A DNA stretch of 64,000 nt from Hahella sp. KA22 (GTDB taxonomy: Bacteria; Pseudomonadota; Gammaproteobacteria; Pseudomonadales; Oleiphilaceae): assembly GCF_004135205.1 (NCBI RefSeq), contig NZ_CP035490.1:5127644-5191643 (forward strand), in the 5' to 3' direction. Shown here piece after piece: positions 19,511 to 27,959 of this stretch. Both the position numbers and the translations under genes were made by a program. How positions within the stretch are numbered: the stretch's first letter is position 1; each line of letters begins with the position of its first letter. Below the pieces are notes generated by a model. It saw only the letters and a list, made by a program, of their open reading frames with translations, ran no database searches and was not told the origin of the DNA.

Positions 19511-19744
19511 TCAGTCACGGGCGAGTTCAGCGGTATCGCCCCAACTTCGATTTTCTCACTCAGATTTTTATCTAGACACGCTTTCATCTCCTGCCATTCC
19601 GCTCTCTTATCTCTGACTTATTCGACCTTAGGCGCGTCCGCAGCTTCTGCGGTGAGCGATTCGGCGTGAATTGCCGTACAATACCAGTCAGACCGTCGGC
19701 GGAATCATCCGCTAAATCATCAGCTTGTCCGGATTGCAGCACTC

Positions 19745-20383
<639 letters not shown>

Positions 20384-20420
20384 GCTGCAGTCCTTTAAGA
20401 GCCTTGGAGTCAAGCGAGGA

Positions 20421-20996
20421 TCAGTCGTCCAGACCGCCGCCGCTTTCTTCCATCACTTTACGCAGCTTGCTCATATGCGGCTTGACAGCTTCGACGTCTT
20501 CAGGCGGCGCGTTCTTGAATTTCTCCATCATCGCCAGCCCCTGCTGCATCATATCGCGCATCATTTTCTTCTGTTCCGCGCTGATATTCGGATTCTTTTC
20601 CAGCTCCGCCAATTGCTGCCTCATGGCGTCCATATCGACTTGCTGCCCCTGCATCTCAATCGCCGCATAGGCGCCGAAAATACGCAGCGCAGTGCTCGCC
20701 CATTCTTCCGGCGTGGAGAAACCGTAGCCTTCTACAATATCCTCAACCTGACCGTACAATCCTGAGGCTTTCAGCGGCGCGACAATGTCGTCGATATTGG
20801 TCGGAATCATTTCGTTGTCTTTTTCGTATTTGGACAACTCTTCTTCATGCTTGTCGCCCCACTCCTGCACGGCTTTCTGGGACTTGATCCAGCGATCGAT
20901 GAGGTCTCCGGTAAGAGGCGCTTCCGCTTGAACAAACAAACTGAAGCAGAATGTGAACAATGCCACGCCTATTTTGGACAGAGTTCTACGGTGCAT
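20421..20996 (-). CDS. Exported hypothetical protein, 191 aa
   Basis: A clear signal peptide (MHRRTLSKIGVALFTFCFSLFVQAEA) precedes about 165 charged, mostly helical residues with many Met, Glu and Lys (QQLAELEKNP, KKMMRDMMQQGLAMMEKF) and a GGGLDD end. Probably periplasmic. The SAEQKKMMRDMMQQG stretch is like a coiled coil. The family is not named with confidence; the spacing from pdxH is tail to tail. Confidence 0.75.
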   Translation of the reverse strand: MHRRTLSKIGVALFTFCFSLFVQAEAPLTGDLIDRWIKSQKAVQEWGDKHEEELSKYEKDNEMIPTNIDDIVAPLKASGLYGQVEDIVEGYGFSTPEEWASTALRIFGAYAAIEMQGQQVDMDAMRQQLAELEKNPNISAEQKKMMRDMMQQGLAMMEKFKNAPPEDVEAVKPHMSKLRKVMEESGGGLDD

Positions 20997-21125
20997 ATAT
21001 TTCTCCGAGTTTCATTGGGTTGCGCTATCGAATAAAAGCGTTTTCTAGTTTGTTATCGCATTTCGAAAATACGCTTCCGAGTTTAATGGATAATCCGTCT
21101 AACGCGCCAGCATAGGCTTTACTAC

Positions 21126-21159
21126 ACTCTAATTGTCTGAAGCAATTCAGAGTCTTTTT
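21126..21159 (+). terminator. Orphan terminator-like hairpin 1
   Basis: A stem ACTCTAATTG / CAATT-C-AGAGT with one bulged base is followed by CTTTTTC. It is oriented for plus-strand transcripts, yet no plus-strand gene lies between pdxH, which has its own terminator, and this point. Confidence 0.5.
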
Positions 21160-21213
21160 CATTTCATTTCTTCGTTTACCCTGCTTAAATACTTGCAGAT
21201 ACCAAGTAACAGT

Positions 21214-21239
21214 AGCGCTGATGGATCAGCGCTTTTTTT
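21214..21239 (+). terminator. Orphan rho-independent terminator 2
   Basis: A textbook terminator: perfect 8-bp stem AGCGCTGA / TCAGCGCT, TGGA tetraloop and seven T residues. It ends plus-strand transcription just before the gene at 21287, with no annotated upstream plus-strand gene. This suggests a small RNA encoded in 21000-21239. Confidence 0.75.
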
Positions 21240-21286
21240 GTGTTCGTTCCTCTATCCGAACTCTCTATACCATAGGTTGAATCCAC

Positions 21287-21766
21287 GTGGCCAATTCGCC
21301 AAATGACCTGCTATTTGACTGGCTGACCGTCATGTCTCCGACTTGCGTCCTGAATATCGGTCCGGCGCAGCCGCCCGCTTTGCGCAGATACAGTGACGAC
21401 AGGCCGGTGAATGTGACAAGCGCCGCCACGACGGCGGAGATTGCGGGCGTCGATAGCCGTCCAGAAGCCGCCGTTATCAGCGATGCGGTGGAGAAACTTC
21501 CTTTCCTGGCAGGACAAGCACTGCTGGCGGCCCCACGTAATCTGCTGATTCCCAATGTACTGGCGACCATAGATCATAATCAGTCGCCTGAATGGGACTT
21601 CAATCACTTGATCGCACTGGGATTTCGTCGCCTGGAGATTTTTACCGACCACAATCGGGCGCTGGCGGTTTACGCCTATTCCATCACGGATTACAACCCC
21701 AAACGGGCCTGGAACAATGCGGAAAACTGGGCGAATCCAGAGAGGTTCGGTAAATATTGGTGGTAA
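21287..21766 (+). CDS. Hypothetical protein, 159 aa (gammaproteobacterial DUF)
   Basis: A GTG start gives a soluble protein whose first part looks like a Rossmann-type strand (CVLNIGPAQPPAL) and whose end is distinctive: LLIPNVLATIDHN, LIALGFRRLEIFTDHNRALAVYAYSITDYNPKRAWNNAENWANP and KYWW. This pattern occurs in an uncharacterised gammaproteobacterial family that may be DUF6231; that name is from memory. The ribosome site is weak. Confidence 0.75.
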   Translation: MANSPNDLLFDWLTVMSPTCVLNIGPAQPPALRRYSDDRPVNVTSAATTAEIAGVDSRPEAAVISDAVEKLPFLAGQALLAAPRNLLIPNVLATIDHNQSPEWDFNHLIALGFRRLEIFTDHNRALAVYAYSITDYNPKRAWNNAENWANPERFGKYWW

Positions 21767-21808
21767 ACGCGACGTCCACGTAGTGAGCTCGCAAGGCTCA
21801 GAATCAGT

Positions 21809-22555
21809 CTACGCAAAGCCGCGTAAGCACCCTTCCGCGAATATCTCCAATACTCTCTGAGCGTCAAAACAATCCTGTAAATGCGCCTCCAATTGCAACC
21901 GCTGCGCGGCTGGAATCTGATCGCGGTATACCGATAAATAAGCGGACATGATGGGACAGGTAAATTCAGGATGAAACTGCACGCCCCAGGTGCGATCGCC
22001 ATAGCGGAACGCCTGATGTTTCACCCGCCCGCTGCTGGCCAGATTCACCGCCCCTTCCGGCAAGGTCAGTACGGACTGAGCGTGAGTCAGATGGGCGTGA
22101 AAGGTATGAGGCAATCGCGAGAAGATATAATCATCGCTATCTGAGGCATGGTTGGTGATCAGCAGGGAACCGATTTCTCGTCCCTCAGGTTGGTAGTCCA
22201 CCGCGCCGCCCAAGGCGTCAGCCAGTAACTGGTGGCCGTAGCAGACTCCCAGCAGCGGCATACCTCGCTCTATTGCTCCCCGCATCCAAGCGCCTAAGTC
22301 TTCGGACCATTGCGCCCGATCCGTCACCATCGCCGGCGAGCCGGTGACGACGCAGCCAATAAAATTTCCTTCCGGCGCGTCATGGTACATATGGGTATTC
22401 CACAAATGCGTGGAGATCCCCATTTTGTCGAAAACATCAATAAACCAGCCATCAAAATTACCGAACTCTTCAAGGATAGCCGGATGCGTATCCCCACAGA
22501 GCGCGATCAGCAGTTTTCCTGTTTCCATATCGCCCAACGCCTTCATTAAAGCCAA
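21809..22555 (-). CDS. Class I glutamine amidotransferase-like protein
   Basis: 248 residues with the triad-type GATase fold: nucleophile Cys in GVCYGHQLLADALGG (about 102-116) and His-Glu in QFHPEFTCPI near 195. A TTG start at 22555 is favoured because GGGAGG sits 8 bases before it; in-frame ATGs are at 22546 and 22528. Stand-alone proteins of this type (GMP-synthase-like GATases) release ammonia from glutamine or cleave gamma-glutamyl bonds. The substrate cannot be told, and no synthetase partner is adjacent. Confidence 0.88.
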   Translation of the reverse strand: MALMKALGDMETGKLLIALCGDTHPAILEEFGNFDGWFIDVFDKMGISTHLWNTHMYHDAPEGNFIGCVVTGSPAMVTDRAQWSEDLGAWMRGAIERGMPLLGVCYGHQLLADALGGAVDYQPEGREIGSLLITNHASDSDDYIFSRLPHTFHAHLTHAQSVLTLPEGAVNLASSGRVKHQAFRYGDRTWGVQFHPEFTCPIMSAYLSVYRDQIPAAQRLQLEAHLQDCFDAQRVLEIFAEGCLRGFA

Positions 22556-22995
22556 GCCGCCCGCCTCCCCGACGCTCCCATAGAGAATCCCGGGAAGCAG
22601 CAGCCGTATCTATTATAATTTAAGCCTCTATAAGCGCTTTTTACTAAATATAGTGATAAACCTGTCAGAAGTATGCGCTCTTTAGCGCCGACAGATAAGC
22701 TTGGCGACTAAAAAACGGCCTACATATCGCCGAGAAACAGCGAAGAGAGCCGACAACCCCGTTCTACGCCCTGGCGTACATGGGTAACAAGAACAATGCG
22801 AGCAAAGTGAGCGCAACTATTAATCAGGCAGACAAATAGCTTCCTTCTATTTGTCTGCAACGACAGGGCCTGCACATGTCAGACCCTGTCTCCCGCGGCT
22901 AATCGCCGCGCAGGCGCATCCATGCGCCTGATTATTAACATGCCAATATCATTGCCATATTAATAACGCAGCAATTGCAAGCAAAGGAGAAAACA
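22556..22995. other. Non-coding region upstream of acylphosphatase
   Basis: No supported gene in 440 bases. A small hairpin TACGCC-CT-GGCGTA lies around 22766-22779, and a dense run of inverted repeats occupies 22829-22966 (listed separately). Confidence 0.6.
22829..22966. repeat. Array of five adjacent inverted repeats
   Basis: Five perfect dyads follow one another: CAGACAAATAG with 7-nt loop (22829-22857); GACAGGG (22862-22890); CGCGGC-TAATC-GCCGCG (22894-22910); CAGGCGCAT-CC-ATGCGCCTG (22911-22930); TTATTAA/TTAATAA (22932-22966). The third and fourth abut with no gap. The acylphosphatase ribosome site follows 20 bases later. Could be a structured leader RNA, a string of protein-binding dyads or a remnant of a recombination site. 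Confidence 0.8.
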
Positions 22996-23274
22996 ATGCA
23001 GGACAAACAACACATCCGCGCCTGGGTCAGCGGCAAAGTCCAGGGAGTCTGGTACCGCAACTCCACCCGCCAGGTCGCCGAACGCCTCCACATACTCGGC
23101 TATGCCAAAAACCTGCCAGACGGCCGCGTCGAAGTCCTCGCCTACGGCGACGCCGAAGCCGTCAGCCAACTCATAAACTGGCTCCACGACGGCCCCGAAG
23201 CCGCCATCGTCACAGAAGTCCAAACTGAACAGGTGGAAGGCGAAACGCCGCCGTTGGGGTTTGAAGTATGTTAG
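22996..23274 (+). CDS. acyP: Acylphosphatase
   Basis: 92 residues from an ATG with AAGGAG 8 bases upstream. Family signature: VSGKVQGVWYRNSTRQVAE, with the catalytic Arg in the VQGVWYR loop and the conserved Asn in GYAKNLPDGRVEVLAYG; it ends PPLGFEV. The enzyme hydrolyses acyl phosphates in the cytoplasm. Codons end in C unusually often compared with neighbours. The inverted-repeat array lies just upstream. Confidence 0.95.
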   Translation: MQDKQHIRAWVSGKVQGVWYRNSTRQVAERLHILGYAKNLPDGRVEVLAYGDAEAVSQLINWLHDGPEAAIVTEVQTEQVEGETPPLGFEVC

Positions 23275-23359
23275 GGATAAAAGGGCTTTAGCGCAGAGCT
23301 GTTCCCGTTAATAGGCCATCAATACGAAGAAGTGGCCGGCTTATGCGTACTCTTAATCA

Positions 23360-23686
23360 TCACAATCCTTTGTATTTAAAGTCGTAAACATCAGAGGAAA
23401 TAAATGTTGCCGTACAAACTTCATTTTCTTGCTTGGCGATATGATAGGCTCGGTCTAAATGATAGAAATCATTGGACCAATCACCATCTTCATAAGTCAG
23501 CGCGCCGACAACTTCCCTAATAAGAATGCCTTCTTCTTCAAGATTTGCCGTTAAGAGGGCAATAGCCGCTTCTTTGGAGTCAGCTGGGACGACAGCGCGA
23601 TTGTAGTAAAACTCACTTCCGTCCAGCTCAAGAGAGCTTGTTGGCAATACCGTACAGGTGGTATCAATAACCCAAAAATCAGCCAT
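23360..23686 (-). CDS. Hypothetical protein, 108 aa
   Basis: A small soluble protein: MADFWVIDTTCTVLPTSSLE at the start, SKEAAIALLTANLEEEGILIREV as a helix-strand unit, and YHLDRAYHIAKQENEV near the end. No signal peptide or membrane segment. Its form (repeated alpha/beta units, acidic) is like small cytosolic immunity or partner proteins, but no family is recognised. It is the first gene of a patch of unrelated small minus-strand genes. Confidence 0.6.
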   Translation of the reverse strand: MADFWVIDTTCTVLPTSSLELDGSEFYYNRAVVPADSKEAAIALLTANLEEEGILIREVVGALTYEDGDWSNDFYHLDRAYHIAKQENEVCTATFISSDVYDFKYKGL

Positions 23687-23774
23687 ACATATCTCCGATG
23701 GACAGATGACGGAAAACTAACTTACTGACTCATACCGTCACGGCGCTGCAAGAATAGCTTCACGGGCAGCCAGT

Positions 23775-24235
23775 TTAGCCTCTCCGCTCATTTTCTTTAT
23801 CCAAGTCTTTTATGCCTGGCGCATTAGCCAACAATCTGCGGCTTAACTCTTCAGAGAGGCCGATAAATAGTGTTGCGCTACTGTCCCAACATACGATTTC
23901 AAACAAAGCGCCGTCTAGCTGGGTACAGGGCGCGCCTTCCCAAAGCGCAGGGTTATCCTCGACGTAAGGCAGGCCTGATGTGAAGGCTTCCGTTCCCTTC
24001 GGAAATGCGGAAATGCGGAAATAACAGCCCAGACAAACTGGTAATCGAACTCTTCAATCTTTGCTGCAAACTCTTCGCCCAGCACCCAACTCGGGTCGAC
24101 GATCCCACACCAGCCACCGTCTATATCGGATATGTGCCAGTCATAATCTCTCAGTTCAATTTCAAGCCAACCAGCAACGTCCTTCATGCTGGTGTAGAAG
24201 TTAACTGCTGGAACTCCCTTTTGGATGTAGTTCAT
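23775..24235 (-). pseudogene. Hypothetical protein gene broken by an 8-bp tandem duplication
   Basis: From ATG 24235 the frame reads a plausible acidic protein (DYDWHISDIDGGWCGIVDPS) and then runs into nonsense, stopping at 23915. At 24001-24022 the unit GGAAATGC is repeated (2.75 copies). Removing one copy restores a continuous frame of 150 residues ending at 23775, through LPYVEDNPALWEGAPCTQLD and FIGLSEELSRRLLANAPG. The gene is therefore either recently inactivated or switchable by slippage. Function unknown; no export signal. Confidence 0.8.
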
Positions 24236-24267
24236 TATTTAATCCCAGTTTGTAGCGCCCTCCACCA

Positions 24268-24675
24268 TCAAGAACGTTTCGCCAGGGCATCCAGCGTAAT
24301 CTCGCCAAATCGACTCAGTAGTTTCTTTTCCGCGTCGTCCATGGCGGTTTTTAGCGCTTCATTGATCGCCCTTTCAATAAAGCAATTTGAGTGTTCGTCG
24401 GTGAGACCCAGCGTAAACAGGGTCGGCTCGCCAAGCGCATTATGCACGTCAAGCAGGGTGATTTCGTTCAGCGGTTTAATCAACGTCCAGCCGCCGCTGT
24501 GGCCTTTGGCGGAATCAACATATCCCTGCACTCGCAACATGCCCATGGTGCGGCGCACCACGACTGGGTTGGTCGACAGCATCTCAGCAATCTGCCCTGA
24601 AGTCATAGGTTTGTCGCTGGCGGCCAGGTGAATCAGCACGTGCAACACTCGGGATAAACGACTGTCTTTTCTCAT
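24268..24675 (-). CDS. Rrf2 family transcriptional regulator
   Basis: The start at 24675 (MRKDSRLSRVLHVLIHLAA) has GAGA upstream; about 135 residues. Rrf2 layout: winged helix with MTSGQIAEMLSTNPVVVRRTMGML, GYVDSAKGHSGGWTLIKPLNEITLLDVHNALG. The three cysteines that hold the Fe-S cluster in IscR and NsrR are absent (one Cys only), so it is likely a cluster-free member of the YwnA/CymR kind. Divergent from the methyltransferase at 24815, which it probably controls. Confidence 0.9.
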   Translation of the reverse strand: MRKDSRLSRVLHVLIHLAASDKPMTSGQIAEMLSTNPVVVRRTMGMLRVQGYVDSAKGHSGGWTLIKPLNEITLLDVHNALGEPTLFTLGLTDEHSNCFIERAINEALKTAMDDAEKKLLSRFGEITLDALAKRS

Positions 24676-24723
24676 CTTGCATCTCGTGTAATAGACGCCC
24701 AATCCTATCACGCAACTTTTAAC

Positions 24724-24772
24724 GTTACATCAATTGTCTCGCGCACCCAATATATGTAACATTTACAGTTAC
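24724..24772. promoter_or_regulatory. Dyad repeats between the Rrf2 regulator and methyltransferase genes
   Basis: GTTACAT (24724-24730) is inverted as ATGTAAC (24754-24760), and GTAAC (24756-24760) is inverted as GTTAC (24768-24772). Three related half-sites in the short divergent gap are a plausible Rrf2 operator. Confidence 0.45.
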
Positions 24773-24814
24773 GTAAAATGAGCACACACATTCAGCAAAG
24801 CGAGCGACCCCAAA

Positions 24815-25510
24815 ATGGATAAACAGCAACTGACACAGCTATTCGATCAACAGGCGCCCAACTACGACACGCAGTGGCGACGAATGTCTCCGATTAATAA
24901 TGGGCTGTATTTCTTCATGGAGACCATTCTTGGCGTCCTGCCAGAAAGAGCCCACATCCTGTGCGTGGGCGCCGGCACGGGTAAAGAGTTGCTGCACTTA
25001 GCCCGGCATTTTCCTGAGTGGCGTTTTACCGCCGTTGAACCATCTGGCGAAATGCTGAATCAGTGCCGCAAAGCCGTTGAGCTGGCGGGTTTTACTTCTA
25101 GGTGCGACTTTTATCAGGGTTATGTGGAGACACTTCCCAGTGAAGAAAAGTTTGATGGCGCCACCAGTCTGCTGGTTTCCCAATTCATATTGGATCAACA
25201 AGCCCGAAGTGAGTTTTTCCGCCATATCGCCAACAGACTCAAACCTGAGGGGCTTCTCGTTAGCGCCGATTTAGTCGCAGATACCCACAGCGAAATCTAC
25301 GAGGGACAGTTTAATTTATGGCTACGGCTGATGGCGAACGCAGCGGTATCGCAGGAGGATATTCAGCGGATGAAAGCCGCCTATAGTCAGGACGTCGCCG
25401 TACTGCCGACAGACACAGTTGCGGCCACCATCAAAGCGGGCGGTTTTACGACACCTATTCCTTTTTATCAAGCTGGCCTTATTGGCGCGTTCTTCGCCCA
25501 TGCCAAATGA
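24815..25510 (+). CDS. Class I SAM-dependent methyltransferase
   Basis: 231 residues. Motif I ILCVGAGTGKELLHLA near residue 47, the acidic end of strand two in AVEPSGEMLNQCRKA, motif IV ATSLLVSQFILD, and LKPEGLLVSADLV. Methyltransferase type 11/12 group; substrate unknown. It starts about 140 bases from a divergent Rrf2 regulator with dyads between. Such regulator-methyltransferase pairs often answer small electrophiles, which here is inference. Confidence 0.88.
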   Translation: MDKQQLTQLFDQQAPNYDTQWRRMSPINNGLYFFMETILGVLPERAHILCVGAGTGKELLHLARHFPEWRFTAVEPSGEMLNQCRKAVELAGFTSRCDFYQGYVETLPSEEKFDGATSLLVSQFILDQQARSEFFRHIANRLKPEGLLVSADLVADTHSEIYEGQFNLWLRLMANAAVSQEDIQRMKAAYSQDVAVLPTDTVAATIKAGGFTTPIPFYQAGLIGAFFAHAK

Positions 25511-25583
25511 CTGACTAGAGAGAATATGATTGAAGAGGTTAGCCGCCTCTCTCTCGATCTACCGGAATGGGCGGAGATGTAAT

Positions 25584-25802
25584 TCACGCACCCTGTTGAA
25601 CCAGCTCCTTTATCTTTATCGCCTTTTCGAAGTGGTCCAGTTTATTGATTAGAATCCACCATTCAGCGGCTTCCATTAACAATTCAGGATCATCATTTTT
25701 ATTGGCGAAAAAAGCATAAAACGACACACCGACATTGGCGCCTTTAGCCGCAATTTTCTGATCACAGACAGAAATGATTTTCTTCCTCAAACTTTCTCTC
25801 AT
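25584..25802 (-). CDS. Small hypothetical protein, 72 aa
   Basis: The ATG at 25802 has GGAG 5 bases upstream, better than the longer frame to 25832. Sequence features: MRESLRKKIISVCDQKIAAKG, FYAFFANKNDDPELLMEAAEWWI and a helix to KIKELVQQGA. Soluble, helical, no known family; possibly a small partner protein. Part of the accessory patch. Confidence 0.55.
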   Translation of the reverse strand: MRESLRKKIISVCDQKIAAKGANVGVSFYAFFANKNDDPELLMEAAEWWILINKLDHFEKAIKIKELVQQGA

Positions 25803-25925
25803 TACAACTCCGCAATTATTGACGCCGAACACACATTCGGCTGCGCCCTCAATCGACTCTGATTCAGCGCCCCACTAAAACACTCTTACTCTATACATGA
25901 GTAGTAGCGATTGTCACCAGGGCAT

Positions 25926-26264
25926 CTATAAAACATGTATATCCTCTATGGTTATTACAAGTTCCCCTGACGAATTCTTTTTTATTTCTGCAGATAAAGT
26001 TAAATCACTGACTTCACCGTCATACCACAAATCAAACTCACTCTTTCGAGCTCCCGTAGCGCCATCATATATATCGTAAACATATACTGATCTATAAGCA
26101 GACTCTGGAGGCAAACTTATTATCCCGGGATACTCTCGTAATGCTGCTTCTATCTCAGATTGTGAAAGACGACCATTTTCATTCCTGGCGACTATTTCAG
26201 AAAACTTTGAGTTGACAAGAAGCACAACCAAACTCTCAAGCAAGCCTATAATGTTATCGTCCAC
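25926..26264 (-). CDS. Hypothetical protein, 112 aa (possible DUF7668 type)
   Basis: A GTG at 26264 with GGAG 7 bases upstream is preferred over TTG 26285. Features: VLLVNSKFSEIVARNENGRL, REYPGIISLPPES, then SEFDLWYDGEVSDLTLSAEI and a final strand VITIEDIHVL. The order PP...DLW...SDLTL...I.DIHV recalls the DUF7668 family; this is from memory. No export signal. Function unknown. Confidence 0.6.
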   Translation of the reverse strand: MDDNIIGLLESLVVLLVNSKFSEIVARNENGRLSQSEIEAALREYPGIISLPPESAYRSVYVYDIYDGATGARKSEFDLWYDGEVSDLTLSAEIKKNSSGELVITIEDIHVL

Positions 26265-26364
26265 TTTGTCGCTCCGTTCCCTCAACCAAGCCTATGCCTA
26301 GAACTACGAGCACCGCCTTTTTACTACAGTTGCTATTTCAGATCGGCTAATTCTCTAATGCAGC

Positions 26365-26763
26365 TTAGCCTTGCCATGCATGCTCATCTCTCCATTGCTG
26401 TTCCGCTTCCCTGCATGCTTTGCAGAAACGAATATCATAGTACTCGCCGTACATTTCTTCTGGCCCATTCACCGATGACATATAACTATTAGGGAACAGT
26501 TTTGCGCATGATTTTATGTAATCCGGGGAGTAATCAACATGACCACAAAACACCTTAACTTTTCCGTGTTCCAGTGTATTACCGTGTAACTCACATACAC
26601 TGAAGATTTCTTGCAGCACTTCAAACGAAGATATTTCCAGAGCATGCTTTTCGCAAAACTGCTCAATAGCGCGCTCCTGCCAGAATAGAAGCCTGCTATC
26701 TCTCCCTCTGTTGATAATCGCGACAAACTTCTTATAGCGCTCATCATTTTTTAGGAATTTTCT
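26365..26763 (-). pseudogene. Hypothetical protein gene with no usable start codon
   Basis: The frame from 26763 to the stop at 26365 reads 132 protein-like residues: NDERYKKFVAIINRGRDSRL, WQERAIEQFCEKHALEI, SVCELHGNTLEHGKVKVFCG, RFCKACREAEQQW. No ATG, GTG or TTG occurs in the first 48 codons; the first is GTG 26619, which has no good ribosome site and would cut the domain. A run of six A beside ATGATG (about 26742-26752) lies where a start would be expected, in the wrong frame. Likely start-lost. Cys pairs (C-x8-HG; FCKAC) hint at a small metal site. Confidence 0.6.
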
Positions 26764-26848
26764 CTAAATTCTATTGCGTTCATGTGTGCGTATAACGTCG
26801 TACATACACAGCAAACCGCGTAATCTGCTGTGTCGTGGGAGCAAAGGG

Positions 26849-27268
26849 TCAACTACCGCCAGTTTTACCCGGAGGGTGTTGCTCAAACCAGGAGACAATT
26901 TGAGGCATATGCTGTTCGAAGTTGCCCGGGGTTGATATGTTTAAAACGCCTGCGCGGGACGCGCTTCGATTCTCAAAGTCGTGAGTGACGCCACTGGGGG
27001 CGAGAACAAAACTGCCTTTTGGCGCTTCCGTCCATGCTTCGCCAATGAGAAAGCTCATTGTTCCTTCTATAACAAAAAATATGTCATCTTCATTATGGCT
27101 ATGAGCGCCCGGTCCTTTTGAGTGCGGCTCTAGCCACCATTCGGATATTGAATAAGCTCCAGCAGACTCCTCGCCATCCGCTTTGAATATGGCTGAAATA
27201 GGCCCCATAGAGTATGAACGGCCTTGGCCTGGCGCTAAGAATATAGGCTGTCGATCTTCGTGTTTCAT
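26849..27268 (-). CDS. Cupin domain protein
   Basis: The ATG at 27268 has GGAG 8 bases upstream; 139 residues. A single cupin barrel with metal ligands in GAHSHNEDDIFFVIEGTMSFLIG (about 56-78) and PSGVTHDFEN near 95. Small stand-alone cupins bind a metal and act as isomerases, dioxygenases or sensors; the substrate is not evident. Its start codon lies 22 bases from an attC-like element, as for an integron cassette gene. Confidence 0.85.
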   Translation of the reverse strand: MKHEDRQPIFLAPGQGRSYSMGPISAIFKADGEESAGAYSISEWWLEPHSKGPGAHSHNEDDIFFVIEGTMSFLIGEAWTEAPKGSFVLAPSGVTHDFENRSASRAGVLNISTPGNFEQHMPQIVSWFEQHPPGKTGGS

Positions 27269-27289
27269 ATTCAATGCTCCGTATTATTC

Positions 27290-27345
27290 AGCTAACGCCT
27301 CACCGTAGGATGCTGCCTGGCACCCTTCTGATTATTTTGTTAGGT
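27290..27345 (-). repeat. attC-like imperfect palindrome
   Basis: Read on the minus strand, it starts ACCTAAC (R''-like, RYYYAAC) and ends GTTAGCT (R'-like; one mismatch to GTTRRRY). Inside, TCAGAAGGGTGC can pair with GCATCCTACGGTGA, leaving unpaired bases and a 6-nt loop. The 56-base length is at the short end of integron attC (59-base element) sites. Only one such element was found and no integrase, so the call is tentative. Confidence 0.35.
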
Positions 27346-27602
27346 GTTATCATAGCCACACTCGTTGACGAGCATAAGCCCATCAATATCACTGTGAACA
27401 GAGATTAATCAGTCATCGCGGTCGAATTGGAGTTGGTATTACAGTGTCTATACTCGCGCGTTTTACAAGCCCTGCCACATTGTGTGGTATGTGGCCACTA
27501 TCAGCACCCAAGGGTACTCCGAGCCGCCGCTGAGTCAGAAAAAGCTGCGAAAATTTTAGCCTGGATTGATGCACACCGGCTGCACAGGACACATACAAAA
27601 AC

Positions 27603-27959
27603 ATGAGATATCTACTTTTAACTCTTTTACTTTCACTAGCTGGATGTTCTGTTGAATTTGGGCCTGAGCCGGACAAGGAAGGCCCTGCAGGAACCATATG
27701 GGCGGGAGGTGCGGATGGAGGCGTTTTTGTAAGCGTAAAAGATGATAGCAATCCCAATGACCGCATCTATCTTGGGAAAATTTATTACGAGCACGATTCC
27801 ACAATCTGGTACGACGGGCGCTTAGAGCTGGTTGGCGTTATTGCTTTCGATCCTTCCGATAAAACCCAGTATTCTGGCTGGGATGGCGAAGTCCTCCATT
27901 TGAAGAATAAAGGGGGATATCTAAAGTCTTTGGATGAACCGCGCCAGCCTACGCCGTAG
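27603..27959 (+). CDS. Small lipoprotein, 118 aa
   Basis: A lipoprotein signal peptide (MRYLLLTLLLSLAGC, lipid-bearing Cys15) precedes about 100 residues: GPAGTIWAGGADGGVFVSVK, NDRIYLGKIYYEHDSTIWYDG, KTQYSGWDGEVLHLKNKGG. The pattern suggests a small beta-rich domain. Family not recognised. No +2 Asp after the Cys (Ser instead), so outer-membrane sorting is expected. The 27346-27602 stretch before it holds nothing supported. Confidence 0.75.
   Translation: MRYLLLTLLLSLAGCSVEFGPEPDKEGPAGTIWAGGADGGVFVSVKDDSNPNDRIYLGKIYYEHDSTIWYDGRLELVGVIAFDPSDKTQYSGWDGEVLHLKNKGGYLKSLDEPRQPTP

Noticed and set aside
22829..22966. Inverted-repeat array as a CRISPR or integron array
   Set aside because: The units differ in sequence and spacing, so there are no direct repeats with spacers.
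26514..26747. Minus-strand frame starting at ATGATG
   Set aside because: Low-complexity translation; the overlapping frame 26365-26763 reads much more like a protein.
26764..26848. Second attC site after the cupin gene
   Set aside because: Contains GTTATAC and imperfect palindromes but no matching R'' partner.
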